Positions 22,666-30,268 of a stretch of 33,014 nt of DNA are shown one piece after another. The DNA is taken from positions 1 to 33,014 of the forward strand of contig DDUU01000032.1 of NCBI GenBank assembly GCA_002344965.1. The letters are read 5' to 3'. The DNA comes from Candidatus Tepidiaquacellales bacterium UBA2330 (GTDB taxonomy: Bacteria > Bacteroidota > Ignavibacteria > Tepidaquicellales > Tepidaquicellaceae). Position numbers and translations under genes: made by a program. The notes beneath the pieces were generated by a model that was given only the letters and a program-made list of their open reading frames with translations, searched no databases and was not told the DNA's origin. Each line of letters starts with the position of its first letter. The first letter of the stretch is position 1.

Positions 22666-22878
22666 TTTTACCTCCAGGTTAAAATTATTACTGCAAAAAT
22701 CTTTTTATGAAATTATATAAAAGTCTGTATTAAGTCAAGTAATTATTAGCTAAGGGAGAAATTTTTGGATAAATTTTTTATGTCATCTGATTCACATAAT
22801 TATATTTATCGTATGATCAAAACAAAACAACAGTACATTATCAATCCTGATTATATTATTTTTTTCAATGAAAAGTTT

Positions 22879-22909
22879 TTTGGATAAATACACTCTGTAA
22901 ATATTTTTA
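22879..22909 (+). promoter_or_regulatory. Candidate promoter of the crotonase-family gene
   Basis: TTTG at 22879-22882, 19 bases, then TATTTTTA at 22902-22909, one base off TAnnTTTG, about 35 bases before the start at 22944. A 13-base direct repeat (TTTTTGGATAAAT at 22762-22774 and 22877-22889) overlaps the upstream element. Otherwise the 278-base region 22666-22943 holds only the TPR gene's ribosome binding site and a doubtful 35-codon frame. Confidence 0.4.
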
Positions 22910-22943
22910 TATTGCACATATTTTTAAAATTAAAAAAAATAAA

Positions 22944-23801
22944 TTGGCGGAAAATTATCAGTCTTATTTACCTAAAAAGCATAAATTCAGAAATATCCTA
23001 TATACTAAAACCGGATATAAATCCACAATCACCATCAACAGGGAAAAAAAGTTAAACTGCCTGGATCTTCAGACAATTAATGAGCTTACATTAGCGTTCA
23101 AGGATTCTTCATGGGATGATAATATTGCAGTAATTGTATTGACCGGAACCGGCAAAAGGGCTTTCTCAACCGGCGCTGATCTTGACGAACAGCAAAAATA
23201 TTTTCTTAATAATCCGAATGATTATTACAAATGGATGTATGAATTCATACAGCTTCATGAAGTAATGAGAAATGCCGGAAAGCCGACAATTGCAAGACTC
23301 AACGGAATGGTAGTTGGCGGAGGAAATGAACTTAACATGAGCTGTGATCTTGCAATCGCCGCCGACCATATAATAATCAAACAGGTAGGAGCTGCAAGAG
23401 GCAGCGTAGCTGCAGCAGGAGCTACACAGTTCCTTCCGCTGATAGTAGGGGAAAGAAGAGCCCGTGAAATTCTGTTTCTCTGTGAAGACATACCTGTAGC
23501 TAAAGCACTTGACTGGGGTTTAGTAAATCAGGTTGTTCCGTACAGTGAACTTGATAAAGCAGTTGATATACTTGCAGAAAAATTATTCAATAAACTTCCC
23601 GAATGTCTCCGATATACAAAGCAGCAGTTAAATTTTTGGAGAGATCTTTCCTGGCATACTACAATCGGCAATGCCAGAGACTGGCTTTCAATACATAATC
23701 TTTCAGAGGAAGTGACAGAGGGTATCTCGGCATTTAATGATAAGAGAAAGATTAATTACAAAAAAATAAGATCAGGCGGTAAGAAAAAAGGTAAGAGCTA
23801 A
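22944..23801 (+). CDS. Enoyl-CoA hydratase/isomerase (crotonase) family protein
   Basis: 285 residues. Crotonase core: STITINREKKLNCLDLQTINEL, VIVLTGTGKRAFSTGADLDE (first oxyanion-hole loop), GKPTIARLNGMVVGGGNELNMSCDLAIAAD (key part GGGNELNMSCD, second oxyanion loop with Glu129 equivalent to one catalytic Glu of hydratases), then GSVAAAGATQFLPLIVGERRA. The position of the second hydratase glutamate appears to be Gly149, so simple hydratase activity is doubtful; isomerase, hydrolase or naphthoyl-CoA-synthase-like chemistry is possible. A basic tail (KKIRSGGKKKGKS) ends the protein. The start is TTG at 22944. No other beta-oxidation gene is near. It overlaps the ppx stop by four bases (convergent). 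Confidence 0.82.
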   Translation: MAENYQSYLPKKHKFRNILYTKTGYKSTITINREKKLNCLDLQTINELTLAFKDSSWDDNIAVIVLTGTGKRAFSTGADLDEQQKYFLNNPNDYYKWMYEFIQLHEVMRNAGKPTIARLNGMVVGGGNELNMSCDLAIAADHIIIKQVGAARGSVAAAGATQFLPLIVGERRAREILFLCEDIPVAKALDWGLVNQVVPYSELDKAVDILAEKLFNKLPECLRYTKQQLNFWRDLSWHTTIGNARDWLSIHNLSEEVTEGISAFNDKRKINYKKIRSGGKKKGKS

Positions 23802-25351
23802 GAATTTTCTTTGAGATTAAATTTAACTTTTAATCCGAAGCTTTCTTCAAACAATTGTTTTCTCTGCTCAGCTCCCCACAGCTCAAGTGAAGGGTCTGCA
23901 GTACATGAAGTAATATTGATGTTTACTGTTTTATTTTCAAGTAGGACGCCGAAATTTTTAATAATACCTTTATGGCTTCTGTCAAGCGCATCGGCAATCC
24001 TTAATATCCCTGAAAGCTTTTTAACTTTGTTCTGACTATCGGGATCAAGTTTTGCAAATGCTTCATGTTTAATTTTAGGAAACGATTTCCTGTGATATCT
24101 TGCGGTGTTTGCAATAATTTCAATTTCCTTGTCATTAAATCCCATGAGATCTGCATTTCTGATCAGATAGTATGAATGTTTATGATGACTTGCCGGAGAG
24201 ATATGATATCCAATATCATGCATGAGACAAGCTGCTTCAAGAAATTCCCTGTCATCTGAGTTAAGGTCGTTTGATTTTGAAATCGAATCAAATATTACAA
24301 CGGCGTTTTCCATAACCTTAAAAGAATGCTCTCTGTCAAAGTTTGTCATTTCACATAAATGAATTATGCTGTTAAATCTGACATTCTTGAAATTCATAAA
24401 ATCATTGCCGCTTCTGTTTTGCTGAATATAATTCATGATAATACCTTCCCTTAAAGCATAACTCGATACAGTCATCTTTTCAATATTCAGTTCTGAAAAT
24501 ATCTGTTCGAGAATAATACTTCCGGCTGTAATAATATCGTATCTCTTTGGATCCAGACCGCTGATTTTTGATCTGTCTGAAACGGTTTCCGCAGCGTAAA
24601 TTTTTTCAGATGCGTTTTGGAGAGCTTTCTTTTTTATGATAAAGCCGTTGAGATTTGCTTCGGCTAATTCTTCATTTGGATTTTCACATTTAATAATTCC
24701 CGACAAACTTAGTATTGTACCGGATGAACCGACAACCAATTCATAATTTTCATTTTCAAGAGCTCTTACTACCTGATTGAGAATATTTCTTGTAAAGATA
24801 CGCGCTTCCTTTAGTTTATTTTTGTCGGCTTTTTTATCCAATGAAAACTTTTTTGTAAGTCTTACTGCTCCTATCTTAACACTGTTAGCGTATTTTACTT
24901 CTCCGGAATGACCGACGAGAAATTCTGTGCTTCCTCCTCCTATGTCAACCATTAAAATTTTTCTGTCATATATTTCAAGGGATTGTAAGATCCCAAGATA
25001 TATAAGCCTTGCCTCTTCAAAACCAGATACGACATTAATTTCAATTCCTGTTTCTTCAAATACTCTTGACTTAAATTCATTCTGATTTAACGCTTCACGA
25101 GTAGCGCTGGTAGCCACTGCAATAATTTCCGCATGATATGACTCACAGATAAGTTTGAATCTTTTTAAAACGTCTATTCCTCTTTCCACAGACTCTGCTG
25201 AAATGTATTTCATATCATTTGAACTGTCACCGAGACGGACAACTTCTTTGGACTTCGTAAGAATCTTAAATCTGTTTTTGCTGTCAATCTTTGCAATAAC
25301 CAGATGAAATGAATTTGTTCCGATATCTATTGCGGCAATAATTTCGTTCAA
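23798..25351 (-). CDS. Ppx/GppA-type exopolyphosphatase with C-terminal HD domain
   Basis: 517 residues. The N-terminal ASKHA-fold phosphatase has AAIDIGTNSFHLVIAKI (about 5-21), VATSATREALNQ, MVDIGGGSTEFLVG and VVGSSGTILSLSGI, the five-motif pattern of Ppx/GppA. The C-terminal part has an HD-type helical domain (ACLMHDIGYHISPASHHKHSYYLI, key residues HD and HH). Substrates in the family are inorganic polyphosphate and pppGpp; which one applies here is not decided. The start is TTG at 25351 without a Shine-Dalgarno sequence. It is the last gene of the long minus-strand operon, 41 bases after the glycosyltransferase. Confidence 0.88.
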   Translation of the reverse strand: MNEIIAAIDIGTNSFHLVIAKIDSKNRFKILTKSKEVVRLGDSSNDMKYISAESVERGIDVLKRFKLICESYHAEIIAVATSATREALNQNEFKSRVFEETGIEINVVSGFEEARLIYLGILQSLEIYDRKILMVDIGGGSTEFLVGHSGEVKYANSVKIGAVRLTKKFSLDKKADKNKLKEARIFTRNILNQVVRALENENYELVVGSSGTILSLSGIIKCENPNEELAEANLNGFIIKKKALQNASEKIYAAETVSDRSKISGLDPKRYDIITAGSIILEQIFSELNIEKMTVSSYALREGIIMNYIQQNRSGNDFMNFKNVRFNSIIHLCEMTNFDREHSFKVMENAVVIFDSISKSNDLNSDDREFLEAACLMHDIGYHISPASHHKHSYYLIRNADLMGFNDKEIEIIANTARYHRKSFPKIKHEAFAKLDPDSQNKVKKLSGILRIADALDRSHKGIIKNFGVLLENKTVNINITSCTADPSLELWGAEQRKQLFEESFGLKVKFNLKENS

Positions 25352-25392
25352 GTTAAAATTATTATTTTGGAGATTATTTTATTCAGTGTAAA

Positions 25393-26499
25393 TTAACATG
25401 TACCTTCGGTTTCTTTCACAAAGTATTCCGATTTTAAAAATTCATCAGCTTTATTGAATACGCTTTCTACTGTGATATCATTTATATCTTTAGTAGGTGA
25501 CTGAATAAAAAATTTATTTTTTCCGGAAGGAGCCCATTCATAACCGTGAGTCGGGCCGAAAAGTGAAATCACATTTGCATCCACGCCTCCGGCAACGTGT
25601 AATGTTCCTGTATCGTTAGTAATATACAGCGAAAGTTTCCTGATTACAGCGCCGATTTTTCTGATCGGAGTGTTATCCAGAATTGCGCATGTAATGCCTG
25701 ATTTATTAAGTCCGGATTTAACATATTCGCTGATTTCACCGTCTATGCTGCCGGAAGTGATCATAAAATAGCAGTTGAATTTAGTATTCAAAAGTTTTAT
25801 GAGCTCTATAAATTTTTCCTTATCCCACCGGTTCGGAATTTTTCCTGCGCCGGGATGAAAACCAAAAATGAGTTTATTTTTGTCAGGGAAATTTGATTCC
25901 ATATATTCATTTGCAAATTTCTTCTCATCTTCGCTTAAATGTATCAATACTTCATTTTTTTCTTTTTCAGAAATAAAGCAGCCGATCTGTCTTCCGACAT
26001 CAAGATTTCTTTCAGACTGATGAAGTTTGTTTTTGTCCCATTCGAAATCGGATTTTACATTAAGAAGATATTCCATCTCGTTTTTTTTACCGTCAATGCT
26101 TTTTACTCCGACTCTGACCTTAGCGCCGGAAAAAAAATTAATAAGATGAGATGTTCTTGAAAGTGAAACTGTGGAAGGTACAATGCCGATCTGATAATTG
26201 TGATCCCTGAGCTCTTTGTAAAAATCTATAAGGTTTTTCAGAGGAGCTTTTCTGTAAGTGATAACTTTGTCTATATACGGATTTATATCGCTGAAAAGAA
26301 TTTCATAATTTATTGGGGAAGCAACCAGAGTGATATGAGCTTCAGGATATTTTTTCCTGACCGCAGCAAAAAGCGGAACGGAGCAAAGCATATCTCCGAG
26401 CTGATTATGCTGTCTGACGATCAAAATGTTTTTAACTTTGCCGGGAGAATACATCTCCGGATCAATATCGTCTGAAGGTCTGAGAAGAAATTTTAGCAT
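25393..26499 (-). CDS. Glycosyltransferase family 9 (heptosyltransferase-like)
   Basis: 368 residues, GT-B fold. N-terminal domain: KNILIVRQHNQLGDMLCSVPLFAAVRKKYPEAHITLVAS (key part RQHNQLGDMLCSVP, the ADP-heptosyltransferase opening). C-terminal nucleotide-sugar domain: IFGFHPGAGKIPNRWDKEKFIELI, ITSGS and YITNDTGTLHVAGGVDANVISLFGPTHGYEWAP (key parts NDTGTLHVA and LFGPT). It would add heptose or another sugar to the lipopolysaccharide core at the inner membrane; the sugar is not certain. It starts at ATG, seven bases after the small membrane-protein gene. Confidence 0.88.
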   Translation of the reverse strand: MLKFLLRPSDDIDPEMYSPGKVKNILIVRQHNQLGDMLCSVPLFAAVRKKYPEAHITLVASPINYEILFSDINPYIDKVITYRKAPLKNLIDFYKELRDHNYQIGIVPSTVSLSRTSHLINFFSGAKVRVGVKSIDGKKNEMEYLLNVKSDFEWDKNKLHQSERNLDVGRQIGCFISEKEKNEVLIHLSEDEKKFANEYMESNFPDKNKLIFGFHPGAGKIPNRWDKEKFIELIKLLNTKFNCYFMITSGSIDGEISEYVKSGLNKSGITCAILDNTPIRKIGAVIRKLSLYITNDTGTLHVAGGVDANVISLFGPTHGYEWAPSGKNKFFIQSPTKDINDITVESVFNKADEFLKSEYFVKETEGTC

Positions 26500-26506
26500 T
26501 ACTGAT

Positions 26507-26680
26507 TTAATTTATTTCTTCATACTTAGCGTCAATAATGTTACCGCCGTCTTTTTTCCTGCCCGGCTTATCTCTATCCGGAATTACATTTCCGGCTTTC
26601 GGTCTTAACATTCTGTAAAAAGTCCTTACAAGAGAAAGAAAAATAAAAATTATTAAAACAATTACAATCGTCCGGATCAT
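26507..26680 (-). CDS. Small membrane protein (57 residues)
   Basis: The frame reads from ATG at 26680-26678 to TAA at 26509-26507. Its ATG overlaps the TGA of the kinase gene as ATGA, the classic translational-coupling arrangement. One membrane helix (about 3-20: RTIVIVLIIFIFLSLVR) is followed by a basic segment with MLRPKAGNVIPDRDKPGRKK and a conserved-looking acidic end (NIIDAKYEEIN). The design resembles small Bacteroidota proteins of the DUF4834 kind (helix, linker, YEEI end), an assignment made from memory only. It fits exactly between two genes with a seven-base gap after it, which argues that it is real. Confidence 0.78.
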   Translation of the reverse strand: MIRTIVIVLIIFIFLSLVRTFYRMLRPKAGNVIPDRDKPGRKKDGGNIIDAKYEEIN

Positions 26681-27345
26681 TTTTTACCTGCAGTTTTTAT
26701 TGAAACAGGATTATAAAATTCAATTGAAGAATGATCAGGTTTTAAAATTTCCGCGATGAGATTTTCAAAATCCTGTTCATTATGCACAAAATCAATTTCC
26801 GCTGAATTCACAATAAGCACTTTAGTTGCTTTATATCTGAAGAAGAAATAATTATAACCTTCATTAAGATCCTTAATGTAATCCTCCTTTATTTCCTTCT
26901 CAATATCCCTGTCGCGATGCTTAATGTTTTTCATAAGTCTCTCATGAGTGGACTGCAGATAAATTATTAGATCAGGCACAACGACATTTTTTTCTATTAG
27001 CGTTACAATTTTTTCATAAAGTTTCAGCTCATCATCCTGAAGATTCAAATAAGCAAAGATTTTGTCTTTTTCAAAGATGTAATCAGCAACAAAATATTCA
27101 TGGAACATGTCAATCTGTTTTACTTCCTGAAGCTGTTTATACCTGCTCATAAGAAAATACATCTGTGTATGAAACGCATAGCTAACGGGATCTTTATAAA
27201 ATTTTTCAAGGAAAGGATTATCTTCAAAATCCTCAAGGATAAGTTTAGCGTTTAATCTTTCTGAAAGTTTTTTGGCAAGAGAAGTTTTACCTGCTCCGAT
27301 TACACCTTCAATTGCAATATACCTGATCTTTTTTTTTGAGGACAT
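26677..27345 (-). CDS. Deoxynucleoside kinase (deoxyadenosine/deoxyguanosine type)
   Basis: 222 residues, normal for the dNK family. P-loop GVIGAGKT (14-21), then the substrate-site blocks LEDFEDNPFLEKFYKDP and FHTQMYFLMSRYKQL, HEYFVADYIFEKDKIFA (the family's D-Y-x-F-x-K-D motif), DLIIYLQSTHERLMKNIKHRDRDIE (key part IKHRDRDIE, lid arginines) and the helical C-terminus. It phosphorylates deoxyribonucleosides for salvage in the cytoplasm. It starts at ATG two bases after folK. Its stop overlaps the start of the small membrane protein. Confidence 0.9.
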   Translation of the reverse strand: MSSKKKIRYIAIEGVIGAGKTSLAKKLSERLNAKLILEDFEDNPFLEKFYKDPVSYAFHTQMYFLMSRYKQLQEVKQIDMFHEYFVADYIFEKDKIFAYLNLQDDELKLYEKIVTLIEKNVVVPDLIIYLQSTHERLMKNIKHRDRDIEKEIKEDYIKDLNEGYNYFFFRYKATKVLIVNSAEIDFVHNEQDFENLIAEILKPDHSSIEFYNPVSIKTAGKK

Positions 27346-27347
27346 AT

Positions 27348-27866
27348 TTATAATGCTTCGGTTTTTACATTTCCGTAAAGCTTTACTCCGAGTTTATCTT
27401 CTGAAGAGGAGAGCATTTCAGCAGCGGATTTTTTTAAAACCGGATGTATAAAATCAGGAGCAATTTCCGCAAGAGGCACCAGTACAAATTTTCTTTCTTC
27501 AATAAAAGAATGAGGAATGTTCAGGTTCTCATTTTTAATAATGAAGTCTTCATAAAAAAGTATGTCGATATCAATTTCCCTTTCAGACCATTTACTGTTG
27601 CCTGTTCTACCGATTTTTTTTTCAAGCGACTTTAATTCTACAAGAAGCTCCATAGGTCCGAGTTCAGTTTCGATTTCTAAAACAGCATTCAGATAATCAT
27701 CCTGTTTAATATTACCCCATGGTTCTGTTTCATAAATTCCGGATTTTTTCAGGATATTAATATTGTCTGAATTTTCAAGTTCTGAAATCACTTTTTCAAT
27801 GTAAACAATCCTTTCGCCGATATTCGAGCCTAACCCAAGGTAAGCGATTTTTTTATTTTTTATCAT
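27348..27866 (-). CDS. folK: 6-hydroxymethyldihydropterin pyrophosphokinase FolK
   Basis: 172 residues. It transfers pyrophosphate from ATP to the pterin in folate synthesis. Blocks: YLGLGSNIGERIVYIEKVI (about 9-27), SGIYETEPWGNIKQDDYLNAVLEIET, LLVELKSLEKKIGRTG, and EREIDIDILFYED with the magnesium-binding DxD, followed by IPHSFIEERKFVLVPLAEIAPDF. The usual PR before TIDLDIL is replaced by ER. It starts at ATG 11 bases after folB, as in many folB-folK operons. Confidence 0.94.
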   Translation of the reverse strand: MIKNKKIAYLGLGSNIGERIVYIEKVISELENSDNINILKKSGIYETEPWGNIKQDDYLNAVLEIETELGPMELLVELKSLEKKIGRTGNSKWSEREIDIDILFYEDFIIKNENLNIPHSFIEERKFVLVPLAEIAPDFIHPVLKKSAAEMLSSSEDKLGVKLYGNVKTEAL

Positions 27867-27877
27867 TTGAAATTTAA

Positions 27878-28240
27878 TTAAACAGATCTTACGGATTTAT
27901 GAATGATCTCAACCGAATCAATAATACCGAGAGGAGCATTAGGTTTTCTGATTCTCACTTCTACGGAATTTACCAGCGGAAATTTATCAAGGATCATTTT
28001 ACAAATTAAATAATTTACAGTTTCTATCAGATGATATTTATTTTCATTGAATACAGTTCTGACAGAATTATAAACGTCAAGATAATTTACTGTTTTATGA
28101 AGATCATCACTTAAAGAAAGTCCGGTCAGATCGCACTCCATTTCAATATCTACTTCAAATTCATTTCCAAATTCCTTTTCATAATCCAGCACTCCGTGAT
28201 ATGAATAAAACTTAGCGTTATTTATCCGGATCTTTGTCAA
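27878..28240 (-). CDS. folB: Dihydroneopterin aldolase FolB
   Basis: 120 residues, full length. It cleaves dihydroneopterin to hydroxymethyldihydropterin, the substrate of FolK just downstream. Blocks: KIRINNAKFYSYHGVLDYEKEFGNEFEVDIEME (key part YHGVLDYEKEFGN), TVNYLDVYNSV, ETVNYLICKMIL with the pterin-binding Glu, and SVEVRIRKPNAPLG with the catalytic Lys in RKPNAP. The start is TTG at 28240 with no Shine-Dalgarno sequence, 16 bases after sucD. Confidence 0.94.
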   Translation of the reverse strand: MTKIRINNAKFYSYHGVLDYEKEFGNEFEVDIEMECDLTGLSLSDDLHKTVNYLDVYNSVRTVFNENKYHLIETVNYLICKMILDKFPLVNSVEVRIRKPNAPLGIIDSVEIIHKSVRSV

Positions 28241-28256
28241 TTTAAAGAATTTATTT

Positions 28257-29276
28257 TTAAGATACTTTCTTTTTTAGCGAAGTTTTTTTGTGTGAATTAT
28301 TTTTTAAAACCTGTTTTCTAGAAACTGCTTTTTTCTTAACAGAGGATCCTGAGACCGCCTGTTTTTTCAATTTAAACTTTTCAATAGCTTTTTTAACAGT
28401 GATACCTATATCAGCAGGCGAATCTGCGATTGTAATACCGCAGTTTTTCATTACTTTGATTTTTTCCTCGGCAGTACCTTTACCTCCCAAAATAATCGCG
28501 CCGGCATGTCCCATCCTTCTGCCGGGCGGAGCGGTTCTTCCTGCAATAAATCCTATCACCGGCTTTTTTACGTTTGTCTTTATGTAATATGCAGCTTCCT
28601 CCTCAGCATTTCCGCCGATCTCTCCGATCATCAGAATTGCTTCAGTATCCTTGTCTTCGTTAAACAGTTTGACAGCGTCCAGAAACCTAGTGCCGATCAC
28701 AGGATCGCCGCCGATACCGATACAGGTGGACTGACCGATACCGAGATTAGTAAGCTGCCATACAGCTTCGTAAGTGAGAGTTCCGCTTCTTGATATCAAT
28801 CCGACTTTACCTTTTTTATGAATAAATCCGGGCATTATGCCGATCTTGCATTCATCAGGTGTAATGATACCGGGACAGTTCGGTCCAATAAATCTGACAG
28901 AGTGACTTTCAGTATTTTTGTTTTTAACATAATCATAAGCTTTGATCATATCGTTCGTAGGAATTCCTTCGGTAATGCAGACTATAACATTTATTCCCGC
29001 ATCTGCTGCTTCGATGATAGCATCTGCAGCAAACGGCGCCGGAACAAAAATTACCGATGCATCGGCTTTAGTTTTTATAACCGCCTCTTTAACAGAATTG
29101 AAAATAGGAACTGAAGTTTTTTTATCAGATGTGAATACATTTCCTCCTTTACCGGGAGTTACTCCGGCTACTACATTTGTACCGTAATCGATCATCTGAT
29201 TAGTATGAAACGTTCCTTCTGAACCTGTTATCCCCTGTACAACTACTTTTGTTTTTTTGTTTACTAAAATGCTCAT
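28257..29276 (-). CDS. sucD: Succinyl-CoA ligase alpha subunit, with lysine-rich tail
   Basis: 339 residues against about 290 usual. CoA-binding Rossmann domain: VVQGITGSEGTFHTNQMIDYGTNVVAGVTPGKGG (key part GITGSEGTFHT), then FIGPNCPGIITP and GLISRSGTLTYEAV; ligase domain: GIGGDPVIGTRFLD, IGEIGG, FIAGRTAPPGRRMGHAGAII with the phosphorylated His257. The enzyme makes succinate and ATP/GTP from succinyl-CoA in the TCA cycle. From about residue 300 on, 39 residues include 13 lysines and one arginine; this tail is not part of the fold. The beta subunit gene is not in the window. It starts at ATG six bases after the lipoprotein gene. Confidence 0.94.
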   Translation of the reverse strand: MSILVNKKTKVVVQGITGSEGTFHTNQMIDYGTNVVAGVTPGKGGNVFTSDKKTSVPIFNSVKEAVIKTKADASVIFVPAPFAADAIIEAADAGINVIVCITEGIPTNDMIKAYDYVKNKNTESHSVRFIGPNCPGIITPDECKIGIMPGFIHKKGKVGLISRSGTLTYEAVWQLTNLGIGQSTCIGIGGDPVIGTRFLDAVKLFNEDKDTEAILMIGEIGGNAEEEAAYYIKTNVKKPVIGFIAGRTAPPGRRMGHAGAIILGGKGTAEEKIKVMKNCGITIADSPADIGITVKKAIEKFKLKKQAVSGSSVKKKAVSRKQVLKNNSHKKTSLKKKVS

Positions 29277-29282
29277 TAATTT

Positions 29283-29963
29283 TTATTTATTTTTAATTAC
29301 AGTATTATTTTTAATTTTCCATTTACCGTTGTTATCAGCTATCAGATTATATCTTACAGTCATTACTGATTCCTCTTCTTTGTTATTTATCATATCAGCT
29401 TTTTTGATCTTAACTTCGACGACAGCTTCATTTCCCTTTTGCGAAATTACTTTAGGTTCTTCAAGAGTTGTTATTTTCTTAGTGTTTTTGTAGTTTGACG
29501 TAAATCTTTTAAGATTTCCGTTTTGCCACAGACCGTTTGCCTTTTTCATATTCTGCTCAAAGTTACCGCCTTCGCCCGTACCTCTTTTTAAATATTCGAT
29601 ATAATCGTTTATAGCAATTACAGGATTATCCAGACGCTTGTTCAGTTCCTTTTCTTTCTGAACCATTTTCTTTTTTTCTTCCGCAGCTTTAACTTTTTTC
29701 AATGAATCATTTATGACTTTTGCCGAATCAGTTAAGCTTAAAAGAGAATCATTACCTGCGATTGATGAATCGGTAATACCTTCCTGAAGTCTTTTAAGTC
29801 TTTCAAACTCCTCCCTTTCTTTTAATTCTTTTTCCTTGTCAATGGTAATTTCTTCTTCAGGCGGAGTATACTTTGCTTCTTCCTTTTTCTCACATGAAAC
29901 AAAAACAACAGTCAGTGACAATGAAATTACAAACGCTCTGATGAAAATATTAATTTTATTCAA
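29283..29963 (-). CDS. Putative lipoprotein with coiled coil and NTF2-like C-terminus
   Basis: 226 residues, not recognised. A signal peptide of about 23 residues ends at VSC, a slightly atypical lipobox (FVSC), so lipid attachment at Cys24 is likely but not certain. A glutamate- and lysine-rich helical region follows (about 35-115: EKELKEREEFERLKRLQEG, EEKKKMVQKEKELNKRL), then a domain of about 100 residues (YIEYLKRGTGEGG, GLWQNGNLKRFTSNYKN, EAVVEVKIKKADM, YNLIADNNGKWKIKNNTVI) with the strand pattern of NTF2-like folds. It is first in the eight-gene minus-strand run, six bases before sucD. Confidence 0.65.
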   Translation of the reverse strand: MNKINIFIRAFVISLSLTVVFVSCEKKEEAKYTPPEEEITIDKEKELKEREEFERLKRLQEGITDSSIAGNDSLLSLTDSAKVINDSLKKVKAAEEKKKMVQKEKELNKRLDNPVIAINDYIEYLKRGTGEGGNFEQNMKKANGLWQNGNLKRFTSNYKNTKKITTLEEPKVISQKGNEAVVEVKIKKADMINNKEEESVMTVRYNLIADNNGKWKIKNNTVIKNK

Positions 29964-30268
29964 TTTTTTTTATTATGTTCAAAATAGATTTTTAGAGTTT
30001 TATATTCAATTTACAAATGACTCGTTTTAGAATATTTGTATAAAATTCCGGAAAAATCAGGACGGACAATAAATCTGCTGCTGAAGTATATTGTAATTCT
30101 TAATAACCACAATTTATTAATTGACAATAGAAATTATTATAAATAACTTAACCGAAATGTAATCTAACTGTAAATTTTAAAATAAAAATCTTTAATCTGC
30201 TTTTCAGGATTTTATTTAAAAATTTTAATTTTTTTAACATTAATTAATTTAAACAAAAGGAGAAAAAA
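29964..30268. other. 305-base divergent intergenic region
   Basis: It separates the lipoprotein-sucD-fol operon (minus) from the P-domain protein (plus). It holds the promoter-like element at 30121-30151 and the strong ribosome binding site AAAGGAG at about 30256-30262. A TTG-N20 pattern for the minus-strand operon was looked for and not found with confidence. The remainder is A/T-rich with no reading frame worth reporting. Confidence 0.6.
30121..30151 (+). promoter_or_regulatory. Promoter-like element shared with the next exported gene (copy 1)
   Basis: TTGACAATA at 30121 opens a 26-base block (30121-30146) that matches 31939-31964 at 23 of 26 positions. TTG-N20 then leads to TAACTTAA (30144-30151), a partial TAnnTTTG. 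It lies about 120 bases before the ATG, so the leader would be long. Confidence 0.5.

Noticed and set aside
22780..22887. 35-codon frame from an ATG (MSSDSHNYIY...) in the TPR/crotonase intergenic region
   Set aside because: No properly spaced ribosome binding site, A/T-driven composition and overlap with the likely promoter of the crotonase gene.
28288..29187. Several long plus-strand frames opposite sucD
   Set aside because: They mirror the codon structure of a clear sucD, have no leader or promoter and no recognisable protein pattern.
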